From Lagopus muta (lineage: Eukaryota > Chordata > Aves > Galliformes > Phasianidae), in contig NC_064437.1 in assembly GCF_023343835.1 (NCBI RefSeq), positions 40,883,967-40,947,966 of the forward strand: a DNA stretch of 64,000 nt, read 5' to 3'. The notes below the pieces were generated by a model. The model had not been told where the DNA came from. It did no database searches and was given only the letters and a program-made list of their open reading frames with translations. The translations under genes and the position numbers were made by a program. Positions within the stretch are counted from its first letter, which is position 1. Each line of letters begins with the position of its first letter. Positions 14,901 through 24,765 of the stretch are shown one piece after another.

Positions 14901-17900
14901 ACACAGGGATCTCTATCAAGGTACCCCCCCCACCTCCACTGCAAACCCTTAAATAAAGTCTGGGAAGCAGTGGATCCTGGCTCCATCTGTTCTCAGGTTA
15001 CTCAGGTGGACTGCATGCACCTCAGCTCCCCTGGGTTGGCCCTGCCTTCCCACCAGGTGCTCAATCACTGGCTCAAGCCGTGACTTAGCATTTCCACTAC
15101 AGCTGATTTACATAGAGTTGTTGCCAAATGTATTGTTGCAGACTTGAAGAGTTGGAGGAACACATCACTCTAAGCAGACAAAGGGACCCCTGCCTTATCT
15201 GCAGTCCAACGCACGTTGATAGAACTTGCTTCTAAAAAGCAATTATACTTATTTTGCACATAATGAAAATAAATTCTAATGCATTGTAAATATTAAATAT
15301 TTGTGCTTTACAATTGAATGAACTATTAACCAACTATTAATTCTTTTTCCAATGTGATTTGCAGGGAAGAGTAAGTTGTTCAGGCCACTTGATGGTTCAG
15401 AGTATCCCTGTTCGGGGCCGACTATCAACACTTCAGCCTCACAGGTAAAGGCATTCAAAATAAGTGGCAGCTATATCTCAACACGTTCTATTTCATTTCT
15501 CAACCCAAGTGTGAAAATAATGGCAGCATTTCCCTCCCAGTATCTCAGTTCTAGAAAGTAACGTTTTTGAAGGTCATCTTCAAACAGTGGGGTAAGCTAT
15601 TATTTCACTTGTTGCACTGGAGTTAGAGGAAAGGGTTGGATTAGAAAGATGAAATTCAGCCAAAAAAGGCAAAAAGAAAGAAAGAGCAGCTTGGAAACCC
15701 AATGATACTATATGATATAGTTCATTTGATAATCTCTCTAAATAGAAAATATCCAATATTCAATCGTAATGTAATTTTAAATTACAATCTATGCATTTTT
15801 GTCTGCCCTTTAATTTAGCTCAAGCTATCTTCATGCTCTTCTACAATTTTCTTCTTTATTCAACATTAAAGAAGGATTTGGCTTCCAAATGTATACACAC
15901 AGTTTTTGTGTTGTAGAGCACGCTCCCGGGTGCCAGAAGGAGGAGACAAAGAAGCAGTTCAAGAACGCTTTTTCAGGCCCTACTTTCTACAGGCTCCAGG
16001 TGACATGGTAGCACATGAAGGGCGACTTTGCAGGCTGGATTGTAAGGTATTAACTCTACTCTCTGTTCTTTTTTATTTTTTTTATCCCTGCTTCTATATG
16101 TGTATTGTTAAGTATTTTAATTGCTAGCATGATCACTTTATGTTAAAGTTTTAATACTTCCAAGTTTAAAATTATGTCTTATTGCCATTCTCTCTGAACT
16201 GATTCAGGGGATTTCTTTTCAGTACATGCTATATGGTATGAAGAATGCAAAGAATACAATCCCCAAAAAACAAAGGTTCAGTTAGGGGGTTGTTCAGACT
16301 GCTAGATTTGTTCACTATGTCCTTTGTCTGTATTTCCAGATTCTTGAACTTAATCCATAATAACATAAATTCACAAGAAAAGAGTGTTCAGCACATTGTG
16401 TTCTGTTCAAAATAGTGTTCCCATTGTATTAGACTGAAGATTAATACTCCTGAAAAAGAGGGAACAAAGCCCAGTTCATTTTATGCTTCCCTAGCTTGAA
16501 ACATCCCAATTTACATATTCAAATCCCCACATAACAGAGTTGTTACAGGTTACAGTATGCATAATGAGCATCCACTTATTAAGCAATATAAAGAAATTTG
16601 TCTGCTCCAACAGAGATTGGTAGTTCCTCTATATCCCAGTAGCACAAACAAGAAGGTGGTGGTAGTGCTGACCCTGACCTCTTTGAAGCTCCAAAATGTC
16701 TCCTACTCTGAAGAGAGTAGAAGCTATAGAACAGATGTTAATACTTCCCTGAAGATGAATAAGGTCAATTACTACTTAATTTATAATGTGAAGTTTGCCA
16801 GGGAATGTGCCAAAGAATTTAGCTATTCTTAGCTCTGCTATCCAGGCAGAGCTTGTGAAGCCTTAAAGCATGTCTGGTATTGCACAGACCTGGAAGAAAG
16901 CAGTCCTCGTTCAGGCAAATTCCACTTCCTTCTTTCCCTAGTTTGTAGAGTATTGTATGCAAATAAATATTTTGGACATGAGCAAGTACTTTTATCTGTT
17001 AGAAAGATCTTGAAAAGTATAATACAGTCTACTTTCTAAAATGCTTCATCTTGTTACAAAGCATGCAGCTTAACAGCTACAAATAACCTATATTTTTCAC
17101 CAAAAATTATGAAATACAAAGACATTTGTATAAAATACTTTATAATGTCTGTTAAATTGAATGGGTTTGATTTATAATCATTTACAACCAAATTACAACC
17201 AAAAAAGTAGCATATGCTTAGGATGGAATCTGATTATATAATCAAGTTTTGTCCTTTCTGACTAAGAAAAATATGGGCATTGCAATGTATGTTTCTCCTG
17301 AGATTTGTTTTTCGCTTTTATCCTTTTTGGAACTAATCAGCAAAAAACAGAAGCTGACACATTATTCAGATTGCATCTGAATTCAAGCTCACCCATTAAC
17401 TTAATAAAATATGCCAGTTTGACATTTGCCTCTATCTATTTCATTGCCTGTTAGGTGAGTGGATTACCAACGCCAGACCTGACGTGGCTTCTGAATGGCA
17501 AACCTGTGCTACCAGACGGTACCCACAAGATGCTGGTCAGAGAGACTGGAGTTCACTCTTTGCTTATTGATCCTCTCTCACAAAATGATGCTGGAACTTA
17601 TACTTGCCTTGCCACTAATAAAACAGGACAAAATTCATTTAGTCTGGAGCTGACTGTTGTAGGTAAGAATCATTGGAAAACTACTCACAGTACTGCTGTT
17701 ATTTTCAGAAATCCCCTGCCTAATCTATCTACCGAAAAGTATAAAAAAATATTTAATTCACTTATAGTGGAGCTGTTAAAGAGCAGTGTTACAGCTGCAG
17801 GAGGCAAATGGACCTGGTAGGTACATTCCTATTACTAGCAGAGGGCTGTAAGAATTCTGAATCTTCATTATTTTACTTCTCTTGCCTTGGAAAAATAACA

Positions 17901-20900
17901 TTCTTAATTTTCTTCACAGAAAATGCCAAGAATCTGAATTCATAAAATATGCATAGTCTTCTAGATGCCTTTCCCAGTTTCATTGATTTTAACAGTATAT
18001 TTGAATAATAGAAATTCAAATTTGAGTGTTTTTCTATCATAAAGCCTTGCAAGGTGTAAGCTATTGAAACCAATAGATTGGGCATTAATTTCCTGCTATG
18101 GTAGTAGGTTTAGACCCAATGCCTACATACATGCATACATTCTTTAATGAACAACAGCTCTGCATGTTACTTGTTTTATGTTCTCTTACAGAGCCTACAG
18201 TCATGGCTTTTCACTTTCCTTCCACTATCGCATTAAAAAAATTGCAGCCTATTTCACTACCACAGTTTTTTATTTCATTCTTCTACATTGTTCAATGACA
18301 ATCAGAATCAGAATACAGTATCTATTGTTCACTAGTTCTGTTTCTTTTTCCAGCAAAGGAAGTAAAAAAAGCTCCCATGTTTTTGGAGAAGCTTCAGAAC
18401 TGTGGTGTTCCTGAAGGGTACCCAGTCAGATTAGAGTGCAGGGTGGTGGGAATGCCACCTCCTGTGTTTTACTGGAAGAAGGATAATGAAACCATCCCAT
18501 CAAACAGAGAGAGAATGAGGTACTGTAACAGCATATCCATAACTGAAGTTTCTTGTAGCCAGACCAACTGTTTTTATCACACAGCTTTTTACTGAAACAG
18601 GTGTTGCTCTTCTTAAAACTATTTCTCCCACATAACGTTTTAAAATGCTGGCTTCGCTGTGTGACATGAAGAGCTATGTCCTTGGTACAGAAAAAGGCAT
18701 GGAGCATAATGTGCCAGTGCCTCAGAGGGTAGCAATAAGCCTTTTGGGCCACAGGCGTGATAAATATCTTGTTATTGAATTTATTACAGTATTTTTTCAT
18801 GGGCTTTAGCAGCTTCTTTGCTCTCTAAACTATTTTTTCCCCAGTTAAGCTCTAAATATAAATGAATTCAAACTCAACAATTAGATTATGGCATGAATGC
18901 TACACAGCATGGAATAACTGAGAGCTTAGCACATCAGATATGGAAGTCGATAACAAAGCTTGGTCACAAACACAGGCAAAGGCTTTGATCCTCTCTTAAA
19001 AGATGCAACAGTGATCAGGTTCAGCTCTTCCATTCAAATACATTGATATTTTTTATTTTTCAAAAAACTTATTAGTGTTTGCAGCTGTGATTAAAAAAAT
19101 TGTTTGTTTGCTTAAAATGGTTGATACTTCAGCACAAATATGATTTTAGTTGGCTCCAACTACTGATCTTATGCAGACATTGGCCGTTTGCTATCAACTA
19201 CAAAAAGCACTACATTTTCACATATGTAGCCTGCAGTCTCTCTGCAAAGAAAGCTGACTCAGCAGCAGCATTTGTTGTGACAGGAAAGTTTACTTGATCC
19301 AATCTTCCAGTGAGTTTTGGGCTCCTCACTACAAGAAAGACGTTGAGGTGCTGGAGTGTATCCAGAGAAGGGCAACGAAGGTATGAAGGGTGTGGAGCAT
19401 ATGCCTTATGGGGAGTGGCTGAAGGAACTGGGATTGTTTAGTCTGGAGAGGAAAGAGGTTCGGGTCAGACCTTATCGCTCTCTACAACGCCCTGAAAGGA
19501 GGTTGTGACAAGGGAGTTGGTTTCTTCTCTCAGGTAACAGCAACGGGATGAGAGGTAATGGCCTCAAGTTATGCCAGGGAAGGTTCAGGTTGCATATTAG
19601 GAAAAAATTCTTTCCACAAGCGTGGTCAAATATTGGAATAGGCTGCTCAGAGAAGTGCTAGTCACTATCCCTGGAGGTTCAAAAAGCACGTAGATGTCAT
19701 GCTTAGGGACATGGGTTAGTGGGAATGGTGGTGATGGGTTGACAGTTAGACTAGATGATCTTAGAGGACTTTTCCAACCTTAATGATTCTATGGATCCAA
19801 AAGACCTTCTTTTGTATTAAGATATAGACACTCATGACTTTCTGTACTACTCTGTCTTAGCATAAAGCAAATTATGTAGTGCTGATAGCAGAGGCTGAAT
19901 GTTCCTGTTATTAGGAGCTGCCTAATGCACAAATTGTCCTCTTTACCTGAAATTTTGTATTTTGGCATTTCATTCCAGTTTACATGAAAGCATAATGTCA
20001 AATTTCAAAACATCCTCCAATTTCAAACATGCTGATGTGCTTATCTCCCACTTCTTCCCTTATATCGAGGGAAACATTTGAACTGATAAGACAACCAACC
20101 ACAGCCTGGAGAACAGAGGAACCTCAGTTCTCTGACATACTATCAAATGTTATTTTTTCCTGAGAACTGTGGCCAAAAAGTCACAGTCTACTTAAGAGCA
20201 AATGAAGAAGAGGCAATAATGAAACAAATTTCACTCTGAATGTTGTCCAAATTAATCTTCGATTAATTAATTTTGCCTTTCAGGCATTTCTCTTGGAATG
20301 GAAAAGGGTGCCATGAGGAAATTTGACTAGCTCTGATTACTGTTGTGAAAATACCACAACTTTGTACAAATGTTATTCTTCTAGATTCTGTGCTTGAAAA
20401 AAAGATACAGTATGACTCACCAGCAGCTTTGCTGGGGCTTATTTCACTGGAATTCAATAAGCAATTCCAATATTAGCACATACAGAATAAAAACACCATG
20501 GCTTTTCACAGCTGAAAGGAGCAAGAATAGATTTCAGCTGCTCAGATTATTGTCTGGGGCTATCCTGGAAGTCTATTGAGTGTAAAGGTCACAGTCTGTT
20601 CTTTAGGAACAGAAGTTGTGATTTTTTTATTTCATAGCGGATATACATATTGCAAAATCTCAGAGATGACATGCTCCTGACAAATTCTAAGCCTAAAAAA
20701 CTTGTTTTCCCAGCATGCACCAAGATACAACAGGGTATGTCTGCCTTCTGATTCAGCCTGCCAGGAAAGCAGATGCTGGCTGGTATACCTTGTCTGCAAA
20801 AAACGAAGCTGGTATTGTCTCTTGTACTGCTAGACTTGACATATATGGTAAGTACTGGCTAGTAAATAAATCAGAATTTATTTTCAGTGACAGTCCTAGC

Positions 20901-22523
20901 TCTCAACTAATTCTTTGCTCTTACGTTCCCAGTTTTGCCATGGATTAGACATTACGCTATCACTGCATGGCTCCATTTTAACATGGCCACCAGGAGGAGA
21001 TAGAACAATGCAGTTAAATTATGAGATTACTTGCCATTCAACTGATGTGGGACAGGAGAAACGTTGTACAATATTTTTTACTTCTGCTTTCCACCTTTCA
21101 CAGACACATAGAAGTACAATAAATGTGTATTCAGATTAAACCTTACCTCTGTTCCTTTAGAGGCAAATAGTAGTGCTTCTGCACTGAGCTGAGAAAGAAT
21201 AACAAATTGCACATTTAAAAGCCCCTTCTTTCAGGGAGCCTAAGTAATGCAAGCTAGCTAAGATGGTAATGTGCTGATTGAAGACTCAGAACGCTTAAGC
21301 CTAGTTCAAGAACTATGGCACAATATTTAACTTCTCTGTATCTATGCAAGATGCATATACTAGCTAAGGTAATTTGTATACATCAACAAAAAAAAACTTT
21401 GATTACTTAAGCAATAAAAATAAAAAGAAGACAGGGTTATATCCATGCCCTCAAAAATAGTTTTCAATCTTGCTTTTTTATTAAAAAAAAAAAAAGTGGA
21501 ATAATAAAACTTATCAGGGATAACCGTAGGTCATCAGCGCATCTCTGTACGTTTTCTGCCATCTTGTGGTGACACAAACAACAGTAATTCAATAATCAAG
21601 AGAGCTGAGCAGAGATTGATTCAAAAGCAAACATACAAAATGAAAAGTAATTCCCCAGGTGTCTAAATGTGGGGAGACAGAAGTTAAGGTTTTATATGAA
21701 GGATGAACACTAAAAGCCAAAAAAAAAGAAAAAAAGGGAGGGGGGGGGGAGGAGTCAGAAATGTGTCCTGATTCCAGCTGTATTTTCTTAAGAGTCTACA
21801 TGTCTTGTATGCCAGAATGACAGAAAGTACTTTTCTTCATGCTATTTCAAGTGAAGGTGTGCTCTAGTATTTACAGTTCTGTTTGTAAAGAATGAAGTAC
21901 AATAGTGAGAGTATTGATTTCAAAAATAAATACCACCAGAAGAAAAGCCAGAAAGAAAAGTCCTCCAAGGAATGGAATAGTACAGAATGATAGTTACTTC
22001 CCATTTGTTTATCTCTGCTCATGCTGTAATGTGTCTTTTCTTTTGCTTGCAAGAGCTTGGAGAAAGCTTACAGATTAAATGGTTCATTTGTGGACTTACT
22101 GAAATTCATGTAAACGTTCCTATTGAATTGAAAAGGGGTGGAAATTTGTCTATTAATATTTTAATAAAAGTACTCAATGTAAACTATACAGATGGCAATA
22201 TTTGAAGGAACAGACTCTAAGACAGGGAACAAACTGCTGTGCTCCCTTCGAGGATGTTGGAAGGAACTTAGCAGTTGTGCACGTTGACTTCTGTTGTTTC
22301 ATTGCTAATTTATTCAGAGGTTTATGCAGCCTGTTCTGTTTTTGTTGCTTCAGCTCAGTGGCATCATCAAATTCCACAACAAATAAAGCTTCGACCTGGG
22401 AGTAGCCGGTATGCAAACCTTACTGGCCAAGGACTCGACATGTATTCTGGCTTCCCAGCTACTGAAAGCCCTGTGTTGTTTTCATCCCCAACTCAAAAGA
22501 TGGTGGAAAGCGATGAACTTTGA
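13..22523 (+). CDS. MYPN: MYPN (myopalladin), 3' portion of gene: twelve coding exons, gene span
   Basis: This entry is the gene span; the exons are listed separately. Joined in order, the twelve exons keep one open frame of about 826 residues and end in ESDEL-stop at 22521-22523. Known of the family: myopalladin is a ~1320-aa Z-disc and I-band scaffold with two N-terminal and three C-terminal Ig domains. It ties ANKRD1/CARP, nebulin/nebulette SH3 domains and alpha-actinin together in striated muscle and also occurs in the nucleus. Seen here: the end of Ig2, a Ser/Pro-rich spacer, the linker with SSFEQRLMNEIEFRLERTPV, and three Ig domains with their Cys and Trp landmarks. The N-terminal exons (Ig1, CARP-binding region) lie upstream of the window. 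The paralogues palladin and myotilin share the Ig domains, but the linker and the C-terminal tail fit MYPN. The convergent neighbour is ATOH7, as in human 10q21.3. Confidence 0.96.
130..882 (+). other. MYPN intron; nothing else recognised
   Basis: A 753-bp intron with GT donor at 130 and AG acceptor at 881-882. I see no repeat, RNA gene or coding exon in it. Short open frames are uninterrupted AT-rich sequence without domain signals. Confidence 0.8.
883..1252 (+). CDS. MYPN: MYPN exon: start of the disordered linker after Ig2
   Basis: Encodes ~123 residues rich in Ser, Pro and Asn, including KIGLRVHFKLPEDDKGSE and ending PPPVLAKPKL, a stretch characteristic of myopalladin. It follows Ig2 and leads into the proline-rich region that in the family recruits the SH3 domains of nebulin and nebulette. 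The polyproline run EPPPVLAKPK near the end is a plausible SH3 ligand (inference). Acceptor tttcag at 877-882, donor gtaagt at 1253. It enters at phase 1 and leaves at phase 2, and both junctions keep the frame with the neighbouring exons. Confidence 0.94.
1253..3319 (+). other. MYPN intron with A-rich and T28 tracts
   Basis: A ~2.1-kb intron. It holds an A-rich tract at about 1726-1759 and a pure T run at 2907-2934. Both are simple sequence, possibly tails of decayed retroposons, but no element body is recognisable beside them. Otherwise I see nothing. Confidence 0.75.
2907..2934. repeat. poly(T) tract, 28 bases
   Basis: An uninterrupted run of 28 T in a MYPN intron. If it marks a retroposon tail it would belong to a minus-strand insertion, but no body is recognisable on either side. 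Length is likely polymorphic. Confidence 0.9.
3320..3904 (+). CDS. MYPN: MYPN exon: large Ser/Thr/Pro/Gln-rich spacer
   Basis: The longest MYPN coding exon in the window, about 195 residues. It starts LDLTQLKQLHNQVLLEQQQ, a short Gln/Leu-rich helical segment, continues through a low-complexity Ser/Thr/Pro/Gln region, and ends with GWIQNPVAFLSAVLPSLPSP and NAMGLPRSTPVT. The LHNQVLLEQ and IQNPVAFLS(A/S)VLPSLP blocks are well-conserved myopalladin motifs; the residues between them look freely diverged and disordered. Acceptor tgtatgcag ending at 3319, donor gtaagt at 3905. The phase-2 entry completes the Leu codon begun in the previous exon. Many Ser-Pro and Thr-Pro sites suggest phosphorylation (inference). 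Confidence 0.95.
3905..5649 (+). other. MYPN intron with long C-rich repeat
   Basis: A ~1.75-kb intron. Apart from the C-tract at 5486-5527, listed separately, I recognise no element. The open frames at 4.57-5.12 kb show no domain signal. Confidence 0.75.
5486..5537. repeat. C-rich simple repeat (C9-T-C10-T-C9-T-C11) followed by A10
   Basis: Four C runs of 9, 10, 9 and 11 separated by single T residues (5486-5527), followed directly by ten A (5528-5537). The complementary strand has four long G runs with one-base loops, a canonical G-quadruplex pattern. It lies in a MYPN intron about 110 bp upstream of an exon. Confidence 0.95.
5650..5797 (+). CDS. MYPN: MYPN exon: linker before the FEQRLMNEIE segment
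   Basis: Encodes about 49 residues, including QGVTKKNPKPLQLPTDESIR and the charged segment ENKAALVKDLERKLHFRD, ending QQSSQQ. It corresponds to the basic/charged linker that precedes the conserved ISSFEQRLMNEIEF segment. The acceptor tttaatag ends at 5649. The phase-2 entry completes a Thr codon. The exon ends in phase 0 at donor gtaaga (5798). Conservation with the human protein is moderate by recollection, but position, length and phase all fit. Confidence 0.92.
8200..8400 (+). repeat. possible ancient tRNA-derived SINE (MIR/AmnSINE-like) remnant
   Basis: TTAATGGTTAGGG near 8208 resembles a tRNA-type box A. GGAACTAGG...ACACCTGGATTC near 8317-8341 resembles the box B side of amniote MIR-like SINEs. 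The spacing between them is too long for an intact element, so there may be an insertion or only a chance match. Weak call. Confidence 0.28.
12331..12341 (-). promoter_or_regulatory. CTCF-like binding motif
   Basis: The minus strand reads CCACTAGGTGGTA, which fits the CTCF core CCASYAGRKGGCR at every position except the C near its end. It sits in the largest MYPN intron. Binding is inferred from motif only. Confidence 0.45.
13284..13505 (+). CDS. MYPN: MYPN exon: conserved linker and start of Ig domain 3
   Basis: Encodes 74 residues starting EYRISSFEQRLMNEIEFRLE, followed by RTPVDESDDEIQHEEIPTGK and APIFDKRLKHFRVMEGSP. The latter is the A/A' strand of Ig domain 3, then FTCKIVGIPVPK with the first disulphide Cys. 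The acidic ESDDEIQHEE block and the FEQRLMNEIEF segment are among the most conserved parts of myopalladin. Acceptor ctctgcag ending at 13283, donor gtaagt at 13506, phase 0 at both ends. In the family this marks the start of the C-terminal alpha-actinin-binding region. Confidence 0.97.
13506..14009 (+). other. MYPN intron; nothing else recognised
   Basis: A 504-bp intron with a short A run near 13547-13558. No other feature is seen. Confidence 0.8.
14010..14159 (+). CDS. MYPN: MYPN exon: C-terminal half of Ig domain 3
   Basis: Encodes 50 residues: IYWFKDGKQISKKNTHFKMS, then CSLHIEASTNDDDGNYTIMA and ANPQ. The YWFKDGK motif carries the core Trp of the Ig fold. The DDDGNYT segment is the F-strand signature, with Thr-Ile-Met where a Cys is usual, as in vertebrate MYPN Ig3. 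Acceptor cctcatcag ending at 14009, donor gtaagg at 14160, phase 0 at both ends. Confidence 0.96.
14160..15364 (+). other. MYPN intron; nothing else recognised
   Basis: A 1.2-kb intron without recognised mobile elements. There is a short C run at about 14924-14931. Confidence 0.75.
15365..15444 (+). CDS. MYPN: MYPN exon: end of Ig3 and inter-Ig linker
   Basis: Encodes GRVSCSGHLMVQSIPVRGRL then STLQPH. The GRVSCSGHLMVQ segment is the G strand closing Ig3, followed by a short basic linker. Acceptor tttgcag ending at 15364; donor gtaaag at 15445 leaves an AG split codon completed as Arg by the next exon. At 80 bp it is one of the smallest exons, but the frame continuity and the match to the family are clear. 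Confidence 0.94.
15445..15916 (+). other. MYPN intron; nothing else recognised
   Basis: A 472-bp AT-rich intron with no recognised element. Confidence 0.8.
15917..16046 (+). CDS. MYPN: MYPN exon: linker and start of Ig domain 4
   Basis: Encodes ARSRVPEGGDKEAVQERFFR then PYFLQAPGDMVAHEGRLCRL and DCK. The RFFRPYFLQAPGD block opens Ig domain 4, and CRLDCK carries the first disulphide Cys. The acceptor tgttgtag ends at 15916; an alternative AG two bases on (15917-15918) would break the frame. The donor gtatta at 16047 is weaker than the others but is followed by a correct phase-0 acceptor. Confidence 0.94.
16047..17454 (+). other. MYPN intron; nothing else recognised
   Basis: A 1.4-kb intron with donor GTATTA. 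No repeat or RNA gene is recognised. Confidence 0.75.
17455..17662 (+). CDS. MYPN: MYPN exon: main part of Ig domain 4
   Basis: Encodes VSGLPTPDLTWLLNGKPVLP, then the KMLVRETGVHSLLIDPLSQN segment, then DAGTYTCLATNKTGQNSFSL and ELTVV. It has the core Trp (LTWLLNG) and the DAGTYTC F-strand motif with the second disulphide Cys. Acceptor cctgttag ending at 17454, donor gtaaga at 17663, phase 1 exit. The open frame runs on into the intron to a stop near 17818, but a strong donor and perfect continuity with the next exon show that the extension is intronic. Confidence 0.97.
17663..18353 (+). other. MYPN intron; nothing else recognised
   Basis: A 691-bp intron ending in a clear polypyrimidine tract (tttctttttccag). 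The open frames at 18098-18414 span the intron-exon junction and are not separate genes. Confidence 0.8.
18354..18519 (+). CDS. MYPN: MYPN exon: start of Ig domain 5
   Basis: Encodes (A)KEVKKAPMFLEKLQNCGVPE, then PVRLECRVVGMPPPVFYWKK and DNETIPSNRERM. It includes the VRLEC first Cys and the VFYWKKDN core Trp motif of the last Ig domain. The acceptor tttttccag ends at 18353. The donor gtactg at 18520 leaves a phase-2 AG that the next exon completes as Ser (ERMSMHQD). Confidence 0.96.
18520..20713 (+). other. MYPN intron containing a CR1 element
   Basis: A 2.2-kb intron. It contains the CR1 3' end at about 19314-19796, inserted in the sense orientation relative to MYPN. Nothing else is recognised. 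Confidence 0.8.
19314..19796 (+). mobile_element. CR1 non-LTR retrotransposon, 3' fragment
   Basis: About 480 bp matching the familiar CR1 3' region. It starts near GGGCTCCTCACTACAAGAAA, passes through GGAGAGGAAAGAGGTTCGGG and GGAATAGGCTGCTCAGAGAA, and ends AACCTTAATGATTCTATGG, the typical CR1 3' terminus. It is 5'-truncated and diverged by many substitutions and small indels, without an intact reverse transcriptase frame. It is the longest CR1 copy in the window. Confidence 0.92.
20714..20847 (+). CDS. MYPN: MYPN exon: second half of Ig domain 5
   Basis: Encodes (S)MHQDTTGYVCLLIQPARKAD, then AGWYTLSAKNEAGIVSCTAR and LDIY. It carries the ADAGWYT F-strand motif and the G strand (IVSCTARLDIY). 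Acceptor ttttcccag ending at 20713, donor gtaagt at 20848. It enters at phase 2 and leaves at phase 1, both in register. Confidence 0.97.
20848..22353 (+). other. last MYPN intron
   Basis: A 1.5-kb intron. It contains a CTCF-like core at 21557-21569 and a G-run at about 21736-21753 following A-rich sequence. No mobile element is recognised. Confidence 0.75.
21557..21569 (+). promoter_or_regulatory. CTCF-like core motif
   Basis: TGCCATCTTGTGG fits the degenerate CTCF core YGCCMYCTNSTGG at every position. It lies in the last MYPN intron. Motif evidence only. Confidence 0.35.
22354..22523 (+). CDS. MYPN: MYPN final coding exon: C-terminal tail and stop
   Basis: Encodes (A)QWHHQIPQQIKLRPGSSRYA then NLTGQGLDMYSGFPATESPV, ending MVESDEL and TGA at 22521-22523. 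The QWHHQIP start, SRY motif and VESDEL terminus are characteristic of the myopalladin tail beyond the last Ig domain. The acceptor tttgttgcttcag ends at 22353. The split GCT codon (Ala) joins the previous exon in frame. This tail lies in the region reported to bind the EF hands of alpha-actinin in the family. Confidence 0.97.
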
Positions 22524-22760
22524 AACGGACAGATGAACAATGGTTCCAGTTACACTTGCAGAAATACTAGAACTGAAAAAAATAAAGAGGTACAAGTCAA
22601 GATGCTCAAGGTTTACAAGCAACCTCTTTGTAATTAAGTGTACTGCTGCTGCAGATTTTGCAAGTAACATATACAAGACTTCTGCATAGTATTTTTCTGC
22701 AGGATAATTGTGGTATGGAGTGTTGTGCAATAAATTCAGTACTGTGTAGTTTGCTAAGAA
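22524..22760 (+). promoter_or_regulatory. MYPN: MYPN 3' UTR with candidate poly(A) signal
   Basis: After the TGA there is an AATAAA at 22581-22586 and another at 22729-22734. The second is followed within 10-25 bases by a GT-rich stretch (ACTGTGTAGTTTGC), as expected of a cleavage site near 22750. Longer 3' UTRs are possible: more AATAAA words occur downstream, for example at 28412-28417, also followed by GT-rich sequence. The true end cannot be decided from sequence alone. Confidence 0.45.
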
Positions 22761-24713
22761 TTACATAGTAAACATAGTTTTCAGCACTTAAAAGCCAATA
22801 CCACTTCTACTGCTAGAATTAAAGCTACCCTCCTGTAGCAAGCTACATTAAGGATTGATGATGTTTTGCTGGAATACTGCCCAGTGAAAACACTGATATT
22901 ACAATAACAATAATCCTGAATGAGGGTAAACAACATGACTTTGAATGTAATTCTAAAAATTAAAAAAAAAAAAGCCAGATAATCACAAAGCACAAGTACA
23001 AGGAAAAAGATGTAACTCATTTTTATATATGATTAAGCCAGATAGACTTATAATTGCTGAACTCAAGTCTAGATAAGTATAGAATTCCATGTAGGTACAG
23101 CTGTATACCTTATATATTTATATTTGTGTGCGTGTGTATACTCCATGAACTGTGTACTCATGGCATAATGATCATAAAGTAAGGTATAGGACATGTGCCC
23201 AGGGCTCTAACATAGGACACTAATCTTCCTGTAGTCTGAAGCATGTTCTGTAGAACTCGTAGCTGAAACTATTTTCCAGATGTGCTTTGTATTTTATTTT
23301 TTTTTTTTTCCTTACACTGGTAGCAATTCTCTGCTTTTGAACATAAACTCATACCAAGCTTGTAACTTCAGAGTTTTCAAATATCAGTCTCTTTCTTCCC
23401 ATTTTTAATGTGACTGAAAGAAAAGTATCTACCATATACCTCATTTTTTCCTCTAACTGAAAAGGAATTATGATCTGCTGGAAATCAGCAATTTCATCAA
23501 TATTTAGGAAACAATGACAAGTATGGCATCTACTGTTAAGACAGAAAATTTCATTAATAGACAAAAATCTATGGACTTAAATTCTACTATAAATAATAGG
23601 AGTATATAAGAATCTAATGAAGATGCAACAGAAGGTGTTAAGAACACTTAATTGATTTAAATACATTTAGCATCTGCACAGTTGTACAGCATTTAGAATC
23701 TGTGACTAAGATTATTTCTTGCCTCTTTAAGTTACTGTTATTCCTCTTCTTTGGACAAGTAAAATTAAAAGATGAAAAATGAAAAGAAAAATTAACAGAT
23801 ACTATCGGGTTAGATCCTATTTGGACTTCTTGCAAAGTTAAAAGTGTAACTTAACTTACAAATGCAAAGAAAACAATGAGGAATTATCTTAAGAACAGAA
23901 GGATACTGGATATGGACAGAGACTTGAGAAAGAGAAAGCCTTTCATTCCTGATTTCCTACAAAAGCAACTTAATGATATCACTGACTCTTAGTTCCCTGA
24001 AGATTCATGGGAAGTGAATATACTGTACTATTCCATTTCCTATGTGAGTACCATAACGCACATCACAAAACCACCATAATATAAACTCACCATTATAACT
24101 TCCCTGCTTTTGTTAGAAATCTCAGGTATGATTCACCCCAGACTGAGCAGATCAGGAAGCTAAAACATATTCTTATCCTGATAGACAATACCAGAAACAG
24201 TTACTTCAGTGAGAAAGGAGAAATGCCAGTTGTTGCTGATGTTGTATCTCCTTTCCAGCAAGTAAGATACAACTAATTGGTATGAAAAGCAGTATGTTAA
24301 CTCAAGTGGATTTCAGTTACGAGGTGCTCAGTGTAAGACAAACTGTGGGCCTCTGGAATAGAGAAACCCTTATTCCTCTACTCTTCACTTGTTTTCAGGA
24401 TGGCTCAGTTAGTCAAAGTTGGTTTAAAAAAAAATAGTAAAATAATAATTTTAAAATTCCCATGTTTGTAAATATGCTTGAGAAAATAATCCAAAGAAAG
24501 TTATTGGATTTTATTTAATTCAGTGCTGTTGGGAAAGATGAGAGGAAATTAAGACATGAAAGATCTAATTCCAGTCTTTTCATTACTTCATGTCAGAACT
24601 GAAAACTGGATTTTGACCCAAAGTATTCAAAATTGGCTATCATTCCTCAGACTTTGTTAGTCAAGCTCTTTTCCTCTTTAGAATACAACAGTGGGCCCCT
24701 TACCTAGCTTTAA

Positions 24714-24765
24714 GGGGTTGGATGATTTCCTGAGGTTCCTTCCAACCTGAGTCATCCTATAATGT
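24714..24765 (+). mobile_element. CR1 3'-terminal fragment
   Basis: GGTTGGATGATTTCCTGAGG, then TTCCTTCCAACCTGAGTCAT and CCTATAATG, match the last ~50 bases of CR1 (ATGATC..GGTCCCTTCCAACC..ATTCTATG). Short and diverged. Confidence 0.65.

Noticed and set aside
17663-17820. Extension of the Ig4 exon frame beyond 17662 as coding
   Set aside because: There is a strong GTAAGA donor at 17663, and the next exon continues the known protein in frame.
18655-18745. MIR-like fragment (GCTGTGTGAC..GTGCCTCAG)
   Set aside because: Only short words match and the spacing is wrong; too weak to call.
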